DNA of 64,000 bases from Ignavibacteriales bacterium (GCA_026390775.1 JAPLFF010000008.1:66361-130360), one strand, 5' to 3'. Positions 45,026 to 53,775 are shown, numbered from the stretch's first letter. A program made the numbers and translations. Notes: generated by a model from the letters alone, not told the origin.

Positions 45026-45210
45026 ATATAACAAGCGTCTCAAGCGGAACGCTCCCGCCGATGGCGGGATAAATTCCGTCGGTCGTGTTATTTGTAGTTA
45101 CTGTTGAGATAGTTTATTCTGTTTTGGTGCAAGTGAATTTTATAAACAATAAATCAGATTATTTGTAGCGGACACTTCGTGGCGTCCGCTTAAACGCAAC
45201 TACGTTATAT
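45026..45210 (+). repeat. attC-like recombination-site candidate 2
   Basis: A 185-bp element with the best conserved ends: ATATAAC at 45026-45032 and the exact complement GTTATAT at 45204-45210. Inner pairs are GCGT (45035) with ACGC (45194) and AGCGG (45043) with CCGCT (45186). Its start (ATAACAAGCGTCTCAAGCGG) strongly recalls Vibrio-type attC repeats. The centre has further small hairpins, such as CCCGCC/GGCGGG. The 150 bp before it (44872-45025) show nothing recognisable. Confidence 0.6.
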
Positions 45211-45257
45211 AGTCTAATTAATTGAAATTCTCGTAGTGTTAAAGTAGGATATCCATC

Positions 45258-46109
45258 ATGAATAAAAAGATATATTCACCCAATCAGCAATTGATACAAT
45301 TTTTTCTTCTTACATTTTTATTTAGTTGGCTGATGTGGCTTCCTAGTATTTTAATTACTTATAACTTGATTACTCCCAGTCAAACTCTAATCACAATAAA
45401 TAATGTACTGAAATGGGTGGCCGGGATAGGGCCATCTCTAACTGCAATAATTTTGGTGATTAAATTCGATGGTAAAGTTGGTCTTAAAAAATTGTTCAAG
45501 AGAGTTTGGAACATAAAACTTGGATATTGGTATTTTCCAATAATTTTAATGCTGCCCATTATACTTGTTACTGCTCATTTAATAAATACTTTTTTCTTTA
45601 ATAATTCATTTCCTAAAACAGGTCTTTTAGAAGAACCCTGGTGGATTCCTGTATTATTTGTCATCTTTTTTATATACCAATTTAGCGAAGAATTGGGTTG
45701 GAGAGGGTACGCATTAGATCGTCTTCAAAAAAAATGGAATGCGCTTTATTCTAGTTTATTGCTCGGGTGCATTTGGGGCATCTGGCATTTACCCATGTTT
45801 TTATCCAGCGGCTTTGGCCAACATGATAACCACTTGCCATTTATTCAATTCTTGATAACATTAGTTTTATTATCAGTCTGGATAACATGGTTTCAGAATA
45901 ATACGAACAACAGTCTTATTCCGGCTTTTGTTATTCATGCATTTATAAATCTCTCAGGCGATGTTTTACCCTTAATTGAAAAGAACGAAAAGATACAAGG
46001 TAATTATACAGCTTGGCTAATTTTAAATATATTGCTTTTTCTATCTGTTATTGCGATTGTATTTTTTTATGGTATTAAGAAATTGGTTCGTAAGGAAACC
46101 ACTATATAA
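45258..46109 (+). CDS. CPBP family intramembrane metalloprotease (cassette gene 3)
   Basis: A 283-residue membrane protein of the CAAX protease/bacteriocin-processing (Abi, CPBP) family. Motif 1 is EELGWRGYALDRLQKKW (EExxxR), motif 2 includes the histidine in IWHLPMFL, and motif 3 is VIHAFINLSGD. About eight helices. Members cleave lipid-modified or peptide substrates or act in bacteriocin immunity. The TAA stop lies within the left box of attC-like element 3, so the gene fills its cassette almost completely. Confidence 0.85.
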   Translation: MNKKIYSPNQQLIQFFLLTFLFSWLMWLPSILITYNLITPSQTLITINNVLKWVAGIGPSLTAIILVIKFDGKVGLKKLFKRVWNIKLGYWYFPIILMLPIILVTAHLINTFFFNNSFPKTGLLEEPWWIPVLFVIFFIYQFSEELGWRGYALDRLQKKWNALYSSLLLGCIWGIWHLPMFLSSGFGQHDNHLPFIQFLITLVLLSVWITWFQNNTNNSLIPAFVIHAFINLSGDVLPLIEKNEKIQGNYTAWLILNILLFLSVIAIVFFYGIKKLVRKETTI

Positions 46110-46295
46110 CATGCAACTCAAAGCGACTGCTATCTTCGATGCGGTCGTTTGATGTGGTTATTGGGTTTGGTTTTTCAAAGTAAGTTTGTTGTTCAAAGTT
46201 GATTTGTATTTTTAAACTGATAATAAAACAAAAAGGTAGTTGCTAAAAGTGTAATTGTAGTTATGGGTGGCGCGTTAGGCGCAACACCGTAAGTT
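46104..46295 (+). repeat. attC-like recombination-site candidate 3
   Basis: A 192-bp element. The left end ATATAACATGCAACTCAAAGCG aligns with the left ends of elements 1 and 2. The right end GGCGCGTTAGGCGCAACACCGTAAGTT aligns with their GCAACNCCGTTATAT ends, though the terminal box is altered to GTAAGTT. Inner pairing is weaker than in elements 1 and 2. It closes the array. Confidence 0.5.
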
Positions 46296-46309
46296 TATTT
46301 GAGACAGAT

Positions 46310-47089
46310 ATGAAAAAAATATTACTTGTATTAATCCTTTCACTAAATTTTTTGCCGTGTGCAATAACCGGTCAGGTTAGTGATACTTTACAAAATAATT
46401 GTATGCAAGGTTTATCCATTAATAGCGGATTAAGTTTGTCTGCGGTTAAGGATGAATTTATTTCTAATGAAAAATACTCCGGTTCTTCAATCAACTATTT
46501 AATCAGCTGGATTAAGTATCATGAATCATATCTATATGATTTACGGATGGAAGCAATAGCCGGCGCTGAAGTAAAAAACAATAATGTTTCTGCCAAAGTA
46601 ACGGATTTTAATTTAAGTCTTGCTTATTGTTATCCTATCGGCAGTATTGATCTATTTGGAAAACGGATGAATCTTTTCCTCGGTCCTTATCCTGAATTAT
46701 ATCTGCATTTCAGAAGTCAAAATATTGCGAGCGGCGGAACAGCAATAATAGACGCCTACTCGGTGGCATTTTTGTTTTCTCTTGGCGCAAAAGTAATTGC
46801 AAACTTACCGCTTAATGATAATTTTCTGCTTAGCGGCGAATTGTCTTCAAGTCTGCTTTCTCTTGGAGGCAAATTTATTGATCCAAGAGATAAACAGAAC
46901 AGCATGATGAAACTTCTAACTGTTTTTTCCGGAATGAGATTGTCTTCTCAATATAGTATCAATTATAAAATTTCAGATTTTCTTTCCGCAGGTGCCGGTT
47001 ACAGATTCAATGTCGTTCGAATAAGCGCATGGGATTCTTTTCTGTTTTCATCCGATAATTTCTTTTTATCAATCACAATGAATTTCTAA
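46310..47089 (+). CDS. Secreted beta-barrel-like protein
   Basis: A 259-residue protein with a signal peptide (MKKILLVLILSLNFLPCAITGQ). Alternating polar/aromatic strands (LGPYPELYLHFRSQN, LSAGAGYRFNVVRISAWDSF) and the final LSITMNF indicate an outer-membrane barrel. It begins 14 bp after attC-like element 3 and is followed 1 bp later by the S41 peptidase, so the two form an operon. Function is unknown. Confidence 0.7.
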   Translation: MKKILLVLILSLNFLPCAITGQVSDTLQNNCMQGLSINSGLSLSAVKDEFISNEKYSGSSINYLISWIKYHESYLYDLRMEAIAGAEVKNNNVSAKVTDFNLSLAYCYPIGSIDLFGKRMNLFLGPYPELYLHFRSQNIASGGTAIIDAYSVAFLFSLGAKVIANLPLNDNFLLSGELSSSLLSLGGKFIDPRDKQNSMMKLLTVFSGMRLSSQYSINYKISDFLSAGAGYRFNVVRISAWDSFLFSSDNFFLSITMNF

Positions 47090-47090
47090 A

Positions 47091-48083
47091 ATGAAAAAGA
47101 ACGGTTTATTATTGGTTCTTAGCTTCCTCTTCTCCATTTCATGCAGTGATTTGATTATTGAAAATAACGACATCAATAAAAATCCAGATGATTTTGAATC
47201 TGCATGGCAAACGGCAAAACAAGTCTACCCGTTTTTCCAGTTCAAGAATATTGATTGGGACAGTCTTTATAGAAAATATAAACCGGTTGCTCTGGCTTCC
47301 AAAGGTGATGAAATTTATAATGTCCTTTTCGATATGTTCCGCGAATTAAAAGATGGTCACATTGAAATTCATACCGAAGGAGGATTCCCCGTTCCGACTT
47401 ATTTATGGCCGCGAGATATTGACCGCAAGTCATTCAGCCAAATTGTTGTAAGCAATTATATAGGGAAACAATTAAAACTCACCGGAAAGAATAATATCAG
47501 TTATGAAATTTTTGACAATATCGGTTATATCTATCTCTCAACGTTTGAGGAAGGAAGCTGGATAAACAATTTTGATAACATTTTAGATTACATGAAGAAT
47601 ACAAACGGATTGATCTTAGATGTCAGAAACAACGGCGGCGGAAGCGGCACTACATCCGATTTTGTAATATCCCGTTTTATCAAACAACCGATACAGGAAA
47701 AAATGATTTACGCCGACGGGCATATTAAACAGTGGCTGATTCAACCCGGCGGATCTTTCACTTACACAAACCAAGTTGTTATTCTTGTGAACGGTTCAAG
47801 TTTCAGCGCCGCTGAATTATTTCCTGAATTGATGCGCCAGCTTTCAAATGTAACTATTGTTGGAAGTATTACCGGCGGGGGCGGAGGCTCTAACGATGTT
47901 TACACATTGCCAAGCGGTAAACGAATCAAAATGCCGAATTCATATTTTACAAGATTGGACGGCGAATTGATTGAATGGAACGGGGTCGTTCCGGATATCA
48001 TCGTTGAACAGACTGAAGCTGATAAAAATAACGGCATAGATAAACAATTAGAAATGGCCCGGCTGAAACTTATTCAGAGATAA
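47091..48083 (+). CDS. S41 family peptidase lipoprotein (C-terminal-processing protease-like)
   Basis: A 330-residue lipoprotein; the leader ends in LFSISC. A tricorn/S41 core is recognisable: MFRELKDGHIEIHTEGG, the strand NGLILDVRNNGGGSG, and the catalytic serine segment VNGSSFSAAELFPELM followed by TIVGSITGGGG. No separate PDZ domain is obvious. Such enzymes degrade or process periplasmic proteins. Coupled to the upstream barrel gene by a 1-bp gap. Confidence 0.85.
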   Translation: MKKNGLLLVLSFLFSISCSDLIIENNDINKNPDDFESAWQTAKQVYPFFQFKNIDWDSLYRKYKPVALASKGDEIYNVLFDMFRELKDGHIEIHTEGGFPVPTYLWPRDIDRKSFSQIVVSNYIGKQLKLTGKNNISYEIFDNIGYIYLSTFEEGSWINNFDNILDYMKNTNGLILDVRNNGGGSGTTSDFVISRFIKQPIQEKMIYADGHIKQWLIQPGGSFTYTNQVVILVNGSSFSAAELFPELMRQLSNVTIVGSITGGGGGSNDVYTLPSGKRIKMPNSYFTRLDGELIEWNGVVPDIIVEQTEADKNNGIDKQLEMARLKLIQR

Positions 48084-48144
48084 TTACCCGGTCGTCAAGT
48101 ACCATTCCTTGACGAAAACGATTAGGTCTTAAAATCTTAAAATT

Positions 48145-48684
48145 TTATTTCTTCCATTTAATCGTACAGCCGATAGTAAACGTTTCCGGAACAGAGATTT
48201 GTTTACCACTCAAAAGTTCATCAAGTGCATTCCGCAAATATTTACTCTTTACGCTTTGAGGCTCTTGCCAGTTATCGTCAATCTTTCCGTGGAAAATTAA
48301 TTTTCTTTCTTTATCGAAAAGAAAAATTTCCGGCGTGTGAGTCGCACCGTACGCTTTAGCAATGTTTTGAGTTTGATCATGCAGATACGGAAAATTAAAC
48401 TTCTTCATCTTCGCGCGTGCTTTCATATTCTCAAATGAATCTTCCGGATAATTTTCATCCTCATTTGAACTGATCGCAATTAATTGAACATCTTTTGAAT
48501 AATCTTTTTGTATCTCCATAATCCTATCTTCATAAGCCTGTACATAAGGACAGTGATTACAGCTGAATACTATAACAAGCGCTTTCTTATTGGCAAATGT
48601 GTTTAACGAATATTTTTTGCCGTCGGTTGCGGGTAAGTTAAAGTCCGGTGCCAATGAACCGATTTTTAATGTGTCGGTTGCCAT
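48145..48684 (-). CDS. Thioredoxin-fold redoxin family protein
   Basis: A 179-residue AhpC/TSA-redoxin protein. The start SLAPDFNLPATDGKKYSL and the active-site FSCNHCPYVQAYEDRI (C-x-x-C) are characteristic of the thioredoxin-like family often paired with peroxiredoxins. The cis-proline lies in ATHTPEIFLFD. No signal peptide is visible, so it is probably cytoplasmic. It is transcribed towards the S41 gene and divergent from the M14 peptidase. Confidence 0.9.
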   Translation of the reverse strand: MATDTLKIGSLAPDFNLPATDGKKYSLNTFANKKALVIVFSCNHCPYVQAYEDRIMEIQKDYSKDVQLIAISSNEDENYPEDSFENMKARAKMKKFNFPYLHDQTQNIAKAYGATHTPEIFLFDKERKLIFHGKIDDNWQEPQSVKSKYLRNALDELLSGKQISVPETFTIGCTIKWKK

Positions 48685-48778
48685 AAAATCCTCCGTGTAT
48701 CTAAAATATTTCTTAAATTATTTTTGAATCAAAGCTAAACTTGTTGAAATTTACTTATGAAAAATAACGGAGTATAAT

Positions 48779-49990
48779 TTGAATTCCAACGAACTCTTTT
48801 CTTCACTTTTTAACGATTACGATAATTATCGTGAGAAAAAACTCAATTCGGATTTTATAAGTCATGCACAACTAAAAGAACTTGTTGCGGGAATGCAGAA
48901 CCAGAATCTTTTCCGTGTTGAAGAATTAGGTGAATCAATAGACGGAAAAGAAATATTTTCTGTTGTCTTCGGTGAAGGGGAAACAAAAATTTTAGCCTGG
49001 TCGCAAATGCACGGCGATGAACCAACGGCAACTGCGGCATTGTTCGATCTGTTCAATTTCTTCTCTTCGAAAGATCAGTATGATGATTTAAGAAAAGCTC
49101 TTCTAAAGAAAATTACATTTCACTTTATCCCAATGTTAAATCCCGACGGTGCAGAAATGTTTACGCGGGAAAATGCTTATAATATTGATCTCAACCGTGA
49201 TGCTTTGCGTTTACAATCTTATGAATCAAAAATACTTTGGGACTATGCGGGAAAGCTCGAACCCGAGTTCGGCTTTAATTTACACGATCAAAACAGCTAT
49301 TACACAGCGGGACGATCAAATAAAGCGTCGGCAATTTCTCTCTTGGCTCCGCCGATGAATCATGTTAAAAGTACAAATTACATCCGAGAAAAGAGCATGC
49401 AGGTAATTTGTAAAATTAATGAAGCTCTTTCTTTATTCATTCCTCAAAACATTGCACGGTACAAAGATGATTTTGAACCGCGTGCGTTCGGTGATAATTT
49501 TACCAAGAATGATATCAGCACAATTTTAATCGAATCGGGTTACTATAAAAATGATTTCAAAAAAGATTTTGTCCGCAAATTGAATTTCATTGCTTTACTC
49601 TCTGCTTTCAATTCAATCGCCGAGAAAGATTATGAAAATATAGATCACAAAAAGTATTTTGATATTCCCGAAAATGAAGAGCTTCTTTTTGATCTGCTTC
49701 TAAGAAATCTAACCTTAAACTATAATGGAAGAAATTTTAAGATAGATATCGGAATTAACCGTGAGAAAAAACGAAACAAGGAGTCACAATCATTTTATTA
49801 TAAAAGTAAAATTGCTGATTTAGGCGACCTTTCAATTTTTTATGGAATTGAGGAACATGATCTCACCGGCTACCAAGTAATTCCAGATAATAAACTTAGT
49901 GTTGATGAACCGGCTGATCTGAAAATCTTTATTAAAGGTCAACTAAAAAAAGAAGTAAAGAACGGATTCATGAACGATCCGGTTAAATAA
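48779..49990 (+). CDS. M14 family zinc carboxypeptidase
   Basis: A 403-residue peptidase. The zinc HxxE is in WSQMHGDEPTATAALF, followed by FIPMLNPDGAEMFTREN and IDLNRDA. The third zinc histidine is in FGFNLHDQN and the catalytic glutamate in ILIESGYY. No signal peptide, so probably cytoplasmic. The start is TTG at 48779. It could trim peptides or amino-acylated cell-wall fragments. Confidence 0.88.
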   Translation: MNSNELFSSLFNDYDNYREKKLNSDFISHAQLKELVAGMQNQNLFRVEELGESIDGKEIFSVVFGEGETKILAWSQMHGDEPTATAALFDLFNFFSSKDQYDDLRKALLKKITFHFIPMLNPDGAEMFTRENAYNIDLNRDALRLQSYESKILWDYAGKLEPEFGFNLHDQNSYYTAGRSNKASAISLLAPPMNHVKSTNYIREKSMQVICKINEALSLFIPQNIARYKDDFEPRAFGDNFTKNDISTILIESGYYKNDFKKDFVRKLNFIALLSAFNSIAEKDYENIDHKKYFDIPENEELLFDLLLRNLTLNYNGRNFKIDIGINREKKRNKESQSFYYKSKIADLGDLSIFYGIEEHDLTGYQVIPDNKLSVDEPADLKIFIKGQLKKEVKNGFMNDPVK

Positions 49991-50071
49991 CAAATTGCTT
50001 CATTATCAAATGGAGAGCTAATTAATTATTTTTAGATAACGATAAATTTTTATTGTTAGAAAGCGACAACA

Positions 50072-50686
50072 ATGCGTGCAATAACAAACACGTTGAATGA
50101 TCAAGAACTCCAACAGCGTTATTCAGAATTTGAAAAAGAAGCCGTTCCTCATCTCGATGCAGTTTATAACTTCGCTTTAAGGATGACCGGTGATGAAGAT
50201 GATGCCGACGATCTCGTTCAAGAAACCTATCTAAAAGCTTTCCGCTTCTTCGATAAATTTGAAAAAGGTACAAACTGCAAAGCATGGCTGTTTAGAATTT
50301 TAAAGAACTCATTTATTAACGACTACCGCAAAACAACTAAAGAGCAGAATAAAGTTGATTACGACGACATTCAAAATTTTTATGAAAATATTAAAGCCGA
50401 TGAAGTTGAAACCCAGCACTATGAAAAAGACGCTTTCGCAAATCTACTTGATGATGAAATCTCCAAAGCCATATCAGAATTACCCGAAGATTTTAGAACT
50501 GTAGTAATCTTAAGTGATATTGAAGGATTTACATACGAAGAGATTGCCGACTTTGTTGATATTCCTGTAGGAACGGTTAGATCTCGGTTACACCGTGCAC
50601 GCAAAATGCTCTACGTTCAACTGTTCGATTATGCTAAAGACAAAGGATTTATCAAAAAGAAAAATTCCTCAAAAAAATCCGGTTAA
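50072..50686 (+). CDS. ECF-type RNA polymerase sigma factor
   Basis: A 204-residue sigma factor of the RpoE/SigW type. Region 2 is YNFALRMTGDEDDADDLVQETYLKAFRFFDKF, and region 4 is LPEDFRTVVILSDIEGFTYEEIADFVDIPVGTVRSRLHRAR. The linker and C-terminus are Lys-rich. It is followed 5 bp later by a small Cys-rich protein likely to be its anti-sigma factor. This type often responds to oxidative or envelope stress. Confidence 0.93.
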   Translation: MRAITNTLNDQELQQRYSEFEKEAVPHLDAVYNFALRMTGDEDDADDLVQETYLKAFRFFDKFEKGTNCKAWLFRILKNSFINDYRKTTKEQNKVDYDDIQNFYENIKADEVETQHYEKDAFANLLDDEISKAISELPEDFRTVVILSDIEGFTYEEIADFVDIPVGTVRSRLHRARKMLYVQLFDYAKDKGFIKKKNSSKKSG

Positions 50687-50691
50687 TAGAA

Positions 50692-50919
50692 ATGGAATTG
50701 TTAGAAGAAATAACATCTTATGTAGATGAAGAATTAAAAGATCAGAATATTTGCTGCCGCATGAAAAAGCTTATTACTGATGATTGCGTTATTCGAAAAG
50801 AATATATGATTCAGAAATGCATGAAAGATCTTCTGAGAAAACGATTTGCCTGCTGTAAATCCCCAATTGGACTGGACGAAAAAATATTTCAATATATATC
50901 CCATAACATTAACAACTAA
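50692..50919 (+). CDS. Small Cys-rich putative anti-sigma factor
   Basis: A 75-residue cytoplasmic protein with six cysteines in CC, C, C, CC spacing (ICCRMKK, DDCVIR, IQKCMKD, FACCKSP). Zinc-containing anti-sigma (ZAS/RsrA) proteins of ECF factors typically have H-x3-C-x2-C; here CC pairs replace part of it. It is directly downstream of the sigma factor with a shared transcript and a terminator after it. Redox sensing by cysteine oxidation is a natural guess, not shown. Confidence 0.6.
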   Translation: MELLEEITSYVDEELKDQNICCRMKKLITDDCVIRKEYMIQKCMKDLLRKRFACCKSPIGLDEKIFQYISHNINN

Positions 50920-50935
50920 TCTTTTTCCGTTGTGT

Positions 50936-50967
50936 AAAAACCCAACTTCTAAAAAAGTTGGGTTTTT
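50936..50967 (+). terminator. Rho-independent terminator after the sigma/anti-sigma pair
   Basis: The stem CCCAACTT/AAGTTGGG with a short A-rich loop is followed by TTTTT. The A-run on the left makes it potentially bidirectional. Confidence 0.9.
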
Positions 50968-51060
50968 AATTCCAATTGATTACTTGATTTGATTCTTAGC
51001 ACTGATTTTTATAGGTTTACGCCTCAAAATTTTTATCAACAATAAGGCAGGTGATATAAG

Positions 51061-51267
51061 TTGGTTGGAATTACCGTTGCAGAGAACGAGAATATTGACA
51101 AAGCGTTAAAGCGTTTTAAGAAAAAATATGAGCGTTCAGGTGTTCTAAAAGAATTCAAGAAGAGAGCTTTCTTTGTTAAACCGTCCGTTGAAAAAAGAAT
51201 GGAAGGAATTAAAGCAAAGCGGAGAGCTTCAAGAGATCAAGCTATGCGCGATAGAAAATCGTCATAA
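51061..51267 (+). CDS. rpsU: 30S ribosomal protein S21
   Basis: A 68-residue basic protein matching bS21. It begins [31 protein letters not shown] and ends in a basic helical tail. The start codon is TTG at 51061, ahead of which AAGGCAGGTGAT gives a ribosome binding site. It is a single-gene transcription unit bounded by terminators on both sides. Confidence 0.95.
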   Translation: MVGITVAENENIDKALKRFKKKYERSGVLKEFKKRAFFVKPSVEKRMEGIKAKRRASRDQAMRDRKSS

Positions 51268-51270
51268 CAA

Positions 51271-51299
51271 AAAAAACCCCGATCAAGTCGGGGTTTTTT
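51271..51299. terminator. Bidirectional terminator between rpsU and the LOG gene
   Basis: The stem CCCCGA/TCGGGG is flanked by A-run and T-run, suiting termination of rpsU and of the convergent LOG gene, whose stop codon lies 2 bp away. Confidence 0.9.
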
Positions 51300-51300
51300 C

Positions 51301-52131
51301 TTATTTACCATTATTGTGGTTGTTGAGATAATGTTTTCTAAAATGTAAAGTGATCTTTTCAAAAGCTTCATCAACGGTAGTGCAGAAATCAAAAATTTTC
51401 ACATCGGATTTACTTATCATTCCGTGAGCGATCATTGCATCAAAATTTATAATCTCTCTCCAATAGTTCTCACCATATATAATTACTTTAAGCGGCTTGG
51501 TAACTTTTTTAGTCTGGATCAAAGTAATAACTTCCATAAGCTCATCCATTGTTCCAAATCCGCCGGGGAATGCAACAAGAACTTTTGCCAGATAAATAAA
51601 CCAAAACTTTCTCATAAAGAAATAATGGAACTCAAAAGCCAATTCGGGATCTACATATTTATTAACAAACTGTTCGAATGGAATACTGATGTTCAAACCT
51701 ATAGAATGACCTTTGGCAAGTTTAGCTCCTTTGTTTGCAGCCTCCATAATACCGGGACCGCCGCCGCTGCAAATTATAAATCTCTTTTCGTTTACAGGAA
51801 GAGACATAGACCATTCCGTTAATTTCTTCGAGAGTTCTACAGCGTCTTCATAATACTGGGACATTTCCAAAAGTTTTAGAGCATGTTCAAATTTTTTCTT
51901 TGAGGAAGATGATTTCTCTTTCTTCGCTTGATTCAAAAGTTTCAAAGCATCTCTTCTGGAAATAATTCTAGCCGAACCAAAAAAAACTACGGTATCAACA
52001 ATTTTATTTTTTTTGAAACGTGCTTTAGGTTCTAAAAATTCTGATAGAATTCTAATTGTCCGGCCGTCTGCCGAATTTAAGAAATCCAAATTATTGTAAG
52101 CTTTTACAGGCGGCTTATGTTGTTTTTTCAT
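51301..52131 (-). CDS. LOG family (TIGR00730-type) nucleoside-5'-monophosphate phosphoribohydrolase-like protein
   Basis: A 276-residue Rossmann-fold protein. Diagnostic motifs are VVFFGSARI, the phosphate-binding ICSGGGPGIMEAANKGA, and the signature VAFPGGFGTMDELMEV. LOG-family enzymes release adenine or cytokinin-type bases from nucleotide monophosphates; PpnN-like variants act on purine nucleotides. It is longer than minimal LOG proteins (about 190) because of an N-terminal extension and could be closer to the PpnN-like group. Not a lysine decarboxylase despite old annotation. Confidence 0.85.
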   Translation of the reverse strand: MKKQHKPPVKAYNNLDFLNSADGRTIRILSEFLEPKARFKKNKIVDTVVFFGSARIISRRDALKLLNQAKKEKSSSSKKKFEHALKLLEMSQYYEDAVELSKKLTEWSMSLPVNEKRFIICSGGGPGIMEAANKGAKLAKGHSIGLNISIPFEQFVNKYVDPELAFEFHYFFMRKFWFIYLAKVLVAFPGGFGTMDELMEVITLIQTKKVTKPLKVIIYGENYWREIINFDAMIAHGMISKSDVKIFDFCTTVDEAFEKITLHFRKHYLNNHNNGK

Positions 52132-52196
52132 TTTTCACCAAATAAAATAAATATGATCGGATTGTAAAATTGTATTCATGATTAATTTGAGAGAAG

Positions 52197-52220
52197 AAAG
52201 CCCCGAGTGTCCGGGGCTTT
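52197..52220 (-). terminator. Terminator hairpin downstream of secG
   Basis: The stem AAAGCCCCG/CGGGGCTTT with a short loop lies 10 bp after the secG stop on the reverse strand, followed by a pyrimidine-rich CTTTCTTCTCTC tail. Confidence 0.75.
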
Positions 52221-52229
52221 ATCCAAAAT

Positions 52230-52574
52230 TTATTTTTGAGCCGGCTGAGTTGATCGCTGCTGCGGTAATGCAGGTGCAGTTGGAACTTGCTGTCTGCCTC
52301 CACCCTGAATAATACTTTCTTTCTGAGCAGATGTTGATTGACCCGGTAAAAAGAATAAGTTAATTACTACCGCTAAAATTAAAAGTGCCCCGCCTAACCA
52401 CCATGTAATACGGCTAAAAAAATCTGCTGTTCTTCTTGTGCCGAAAACTGTTCCAAATTGACCGGAACCGCCGAATGAACCCGCAAGTCCGCCGCCTTTA
52501 CTTGACTGAAGCAGAACAACAATAATTAGTAAAATCGCAATAATGACTGAAAGCATAATAAGTAATGTATACAT
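52230..52574 (-). CDS. secG: Preprotein translocase subunit SecG
   Basis: A 114-residue SecG with two transmembrane helices (about 1-22 and 57-75). The cytoplasmic loop LLQSSKGGGLAGSFGGSGQFGTVFGTRRTADFFSR is the conserved SecG signature. The C-terminal tail is Gln/Pro/Ser-rich and family-variable. It supports SecYEG-SecA export. The tRNA gene lies just upstream in the same direction. Confidence 0.92.
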   Translation of the reverse strand: MYTLLIMLSVIIAILLIIVVLLQSSKGGGLAGSFGGSGQFGTVFGTRRTADFFSRITWWLGGALLILAVVINLFFLPGQSTSAQKESIIQGGGRQQVPTAPALPQQRSTQPAQK

Positions 52575-52591
52575 AATAGACTCCTTGTTAA

Positions 52592-52668
52592 TGGTAGCGA
52601 GGGAGGGATTCGAACCCCCGACACATGGATTATGATTCCATTGCTCTAACCAGCTGAGCTACCTCGCC
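52592..52668 (-). tRNA. tRNA-Met (anticodon CAT)
   Basis: A complete cloverleaf on the reverse strand: GGCGAGG acceptor, GAGC D-arm, anticodon stem ATGGA/TCCAT around loop ATCATAA (anticodon CAT), GGGGG/TCCC T-arm with GTTCGAA loop, and encoded CCA. The first pair is G-T. Initiator features (three GC pairs in the anticodon stem, C1-A72 mismatch) are absent, so it is an elongator Met or lysidine-modified tRNA-Ile(CAT). It lies 17 bp upstream of secG. Confidence 0.9.
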
Positions 52669-52788
52669 AAATCTTCAGTAAAACGGGGTGTAAATATAAA
52701 GCATCACCTTTCCAAGTTCAAGCCAATGCTATGCTTGTTTTAGTTCTACTATCTTACTTTAGCGAGGATATTTTTCTTGTTTGAATAC

Positions 52789-53775
52789 TTAATCGTTCAA
52801 TTCCTTCCACAGTACATCGAGCATATTATCAATTCCTTCTTTTGTTGCGGAAGAAAAAATTAATATTTCTCCTTTATAACCGGGTATCTTTTTGTCTTTG
52901 ATTTTTTTTAGTTCCTTTGGTTCGATTAAATCGGATTTAGTTAATGCTACAAGTTTTTTCTTTTTACTTAACACTTTTGAATACTTCTCAAGTTCTCCAA
53001 GAAGTGTTTTATAATCTTTAACATAATCTTCAGAAGTAATATCAATCATTATCAAAAGGATTTTTGTCCTTTCGATGTGTCTGAGGAATTTTAATCCCAG
53101 TCCTTTACCAAGATGTGCGCCTTCAATAATTCCGGGAATATCTGCAACTGTTATACTCTGATAATTTTTATAACGGACAATTCCTAAATTAGGTTCAAGC
53201 GTGGTGAAAGGATAATCTGCAATTTTTGGTTTAGCTTCCGAGATCACAGAGATCAAAGTAGATTTGCCGGAATTAGGAAATCCAACAAGACCGACATCGG
53301 CAATTAATTTTAATTCCAATTCAATATTTTTTTCTTCGCCGGGTTTTCCAGGTTCTGCAAAACGCGGAGTTTGATTTGTCGGAGTAGCAAAGTTACTGTT
53401 CCCTTTACCGCCTTTGCCTCCTTTTACTGCAACAAATTCTTTTTGATCTTTATCCAAATCAAAAATTAGTTCATTTGTTTCGGCGTCTTTTATCAGAGTT
53501 CCAACCGGAATTTTTATAATAATATCCTGGCCACTCTTTCCATCTTTTAGTGAAGATCCGCCCGGGTCTCCATCATCAGCGATATATTTTCTTTTATATT
53601 GGAAATCTAAAAGAGTTGTAAAATTTCGATCGGCAAGGAATATTACACTTCCACCGGTGCCGCCGTTTCCTCCTGCCGGACCGCCTTTGGGAACATATTT
53701 TTCTCTGCGGAAAGCCACTGCACCATCGCCGCCATTACCGGCTTTTATATAAATTTTTGCGTAGTCTATAAACAT
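52789..53775 (-). CDS. obgE: GTPase ObgE/CgtA
   Basis: A 328-residue Obg GTPase that associates with the 50S subunit and ppGpp signalling. The Gly-rich Obg fold starts FIDYAKIYIKAGNGGDGAVAFRREKYVPKGGPAGGNGG, followed by the G1 P-loop GFPNSGKSTLISVIS, the G3 DIPGIIEGAHLGKGLG and the G4 TKSD. It lacks the long OCT domain, as in many short Obg proteins. It is 4 bp after the acidic protein gene, in the same operon. Confidence 0.96.
   Translation of the reverse strand: MFIDYAKIYIKAGNGGDGAVAFRREKYVPKGGPAGGNGGTGGSVIFLADRNFTTLLDFQYKRKYIADDGDPGGSSLKDGKSGQDIIIKIPVGTLIKDAETNELIFDLDKDQKEFVAVKGGKGGKGNSNFATPTNQTPRFAEPGKPGEEKNIELELKLIADVGLVGFPNSGKSTLISVISEAKPKIADYPFTTLEPNLGIVRYKNYQSITVADIPGIIEGAHLGKGLGLKFLRHIERTKILLIMIDITSEDYVKDYKTLLGELEKYSKVLSKKKKLVALTKSDLIEPKELKKIKDKKIPGYKGEILIFSSATKEGIDNMLDVLWKELND

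Noticed and set aside
42931-48083. An integron integrase or transposase gene for the cassette array
   Set aside because: Every long frame in this region belongs to other families; no tyrosine recombinase motifs were seen.
52592-52668. Initiator tRNA-Met
   Set aside because: It lacks the three GC pairs in the anticodon stem and the C1-A72 mismatch of initiators.
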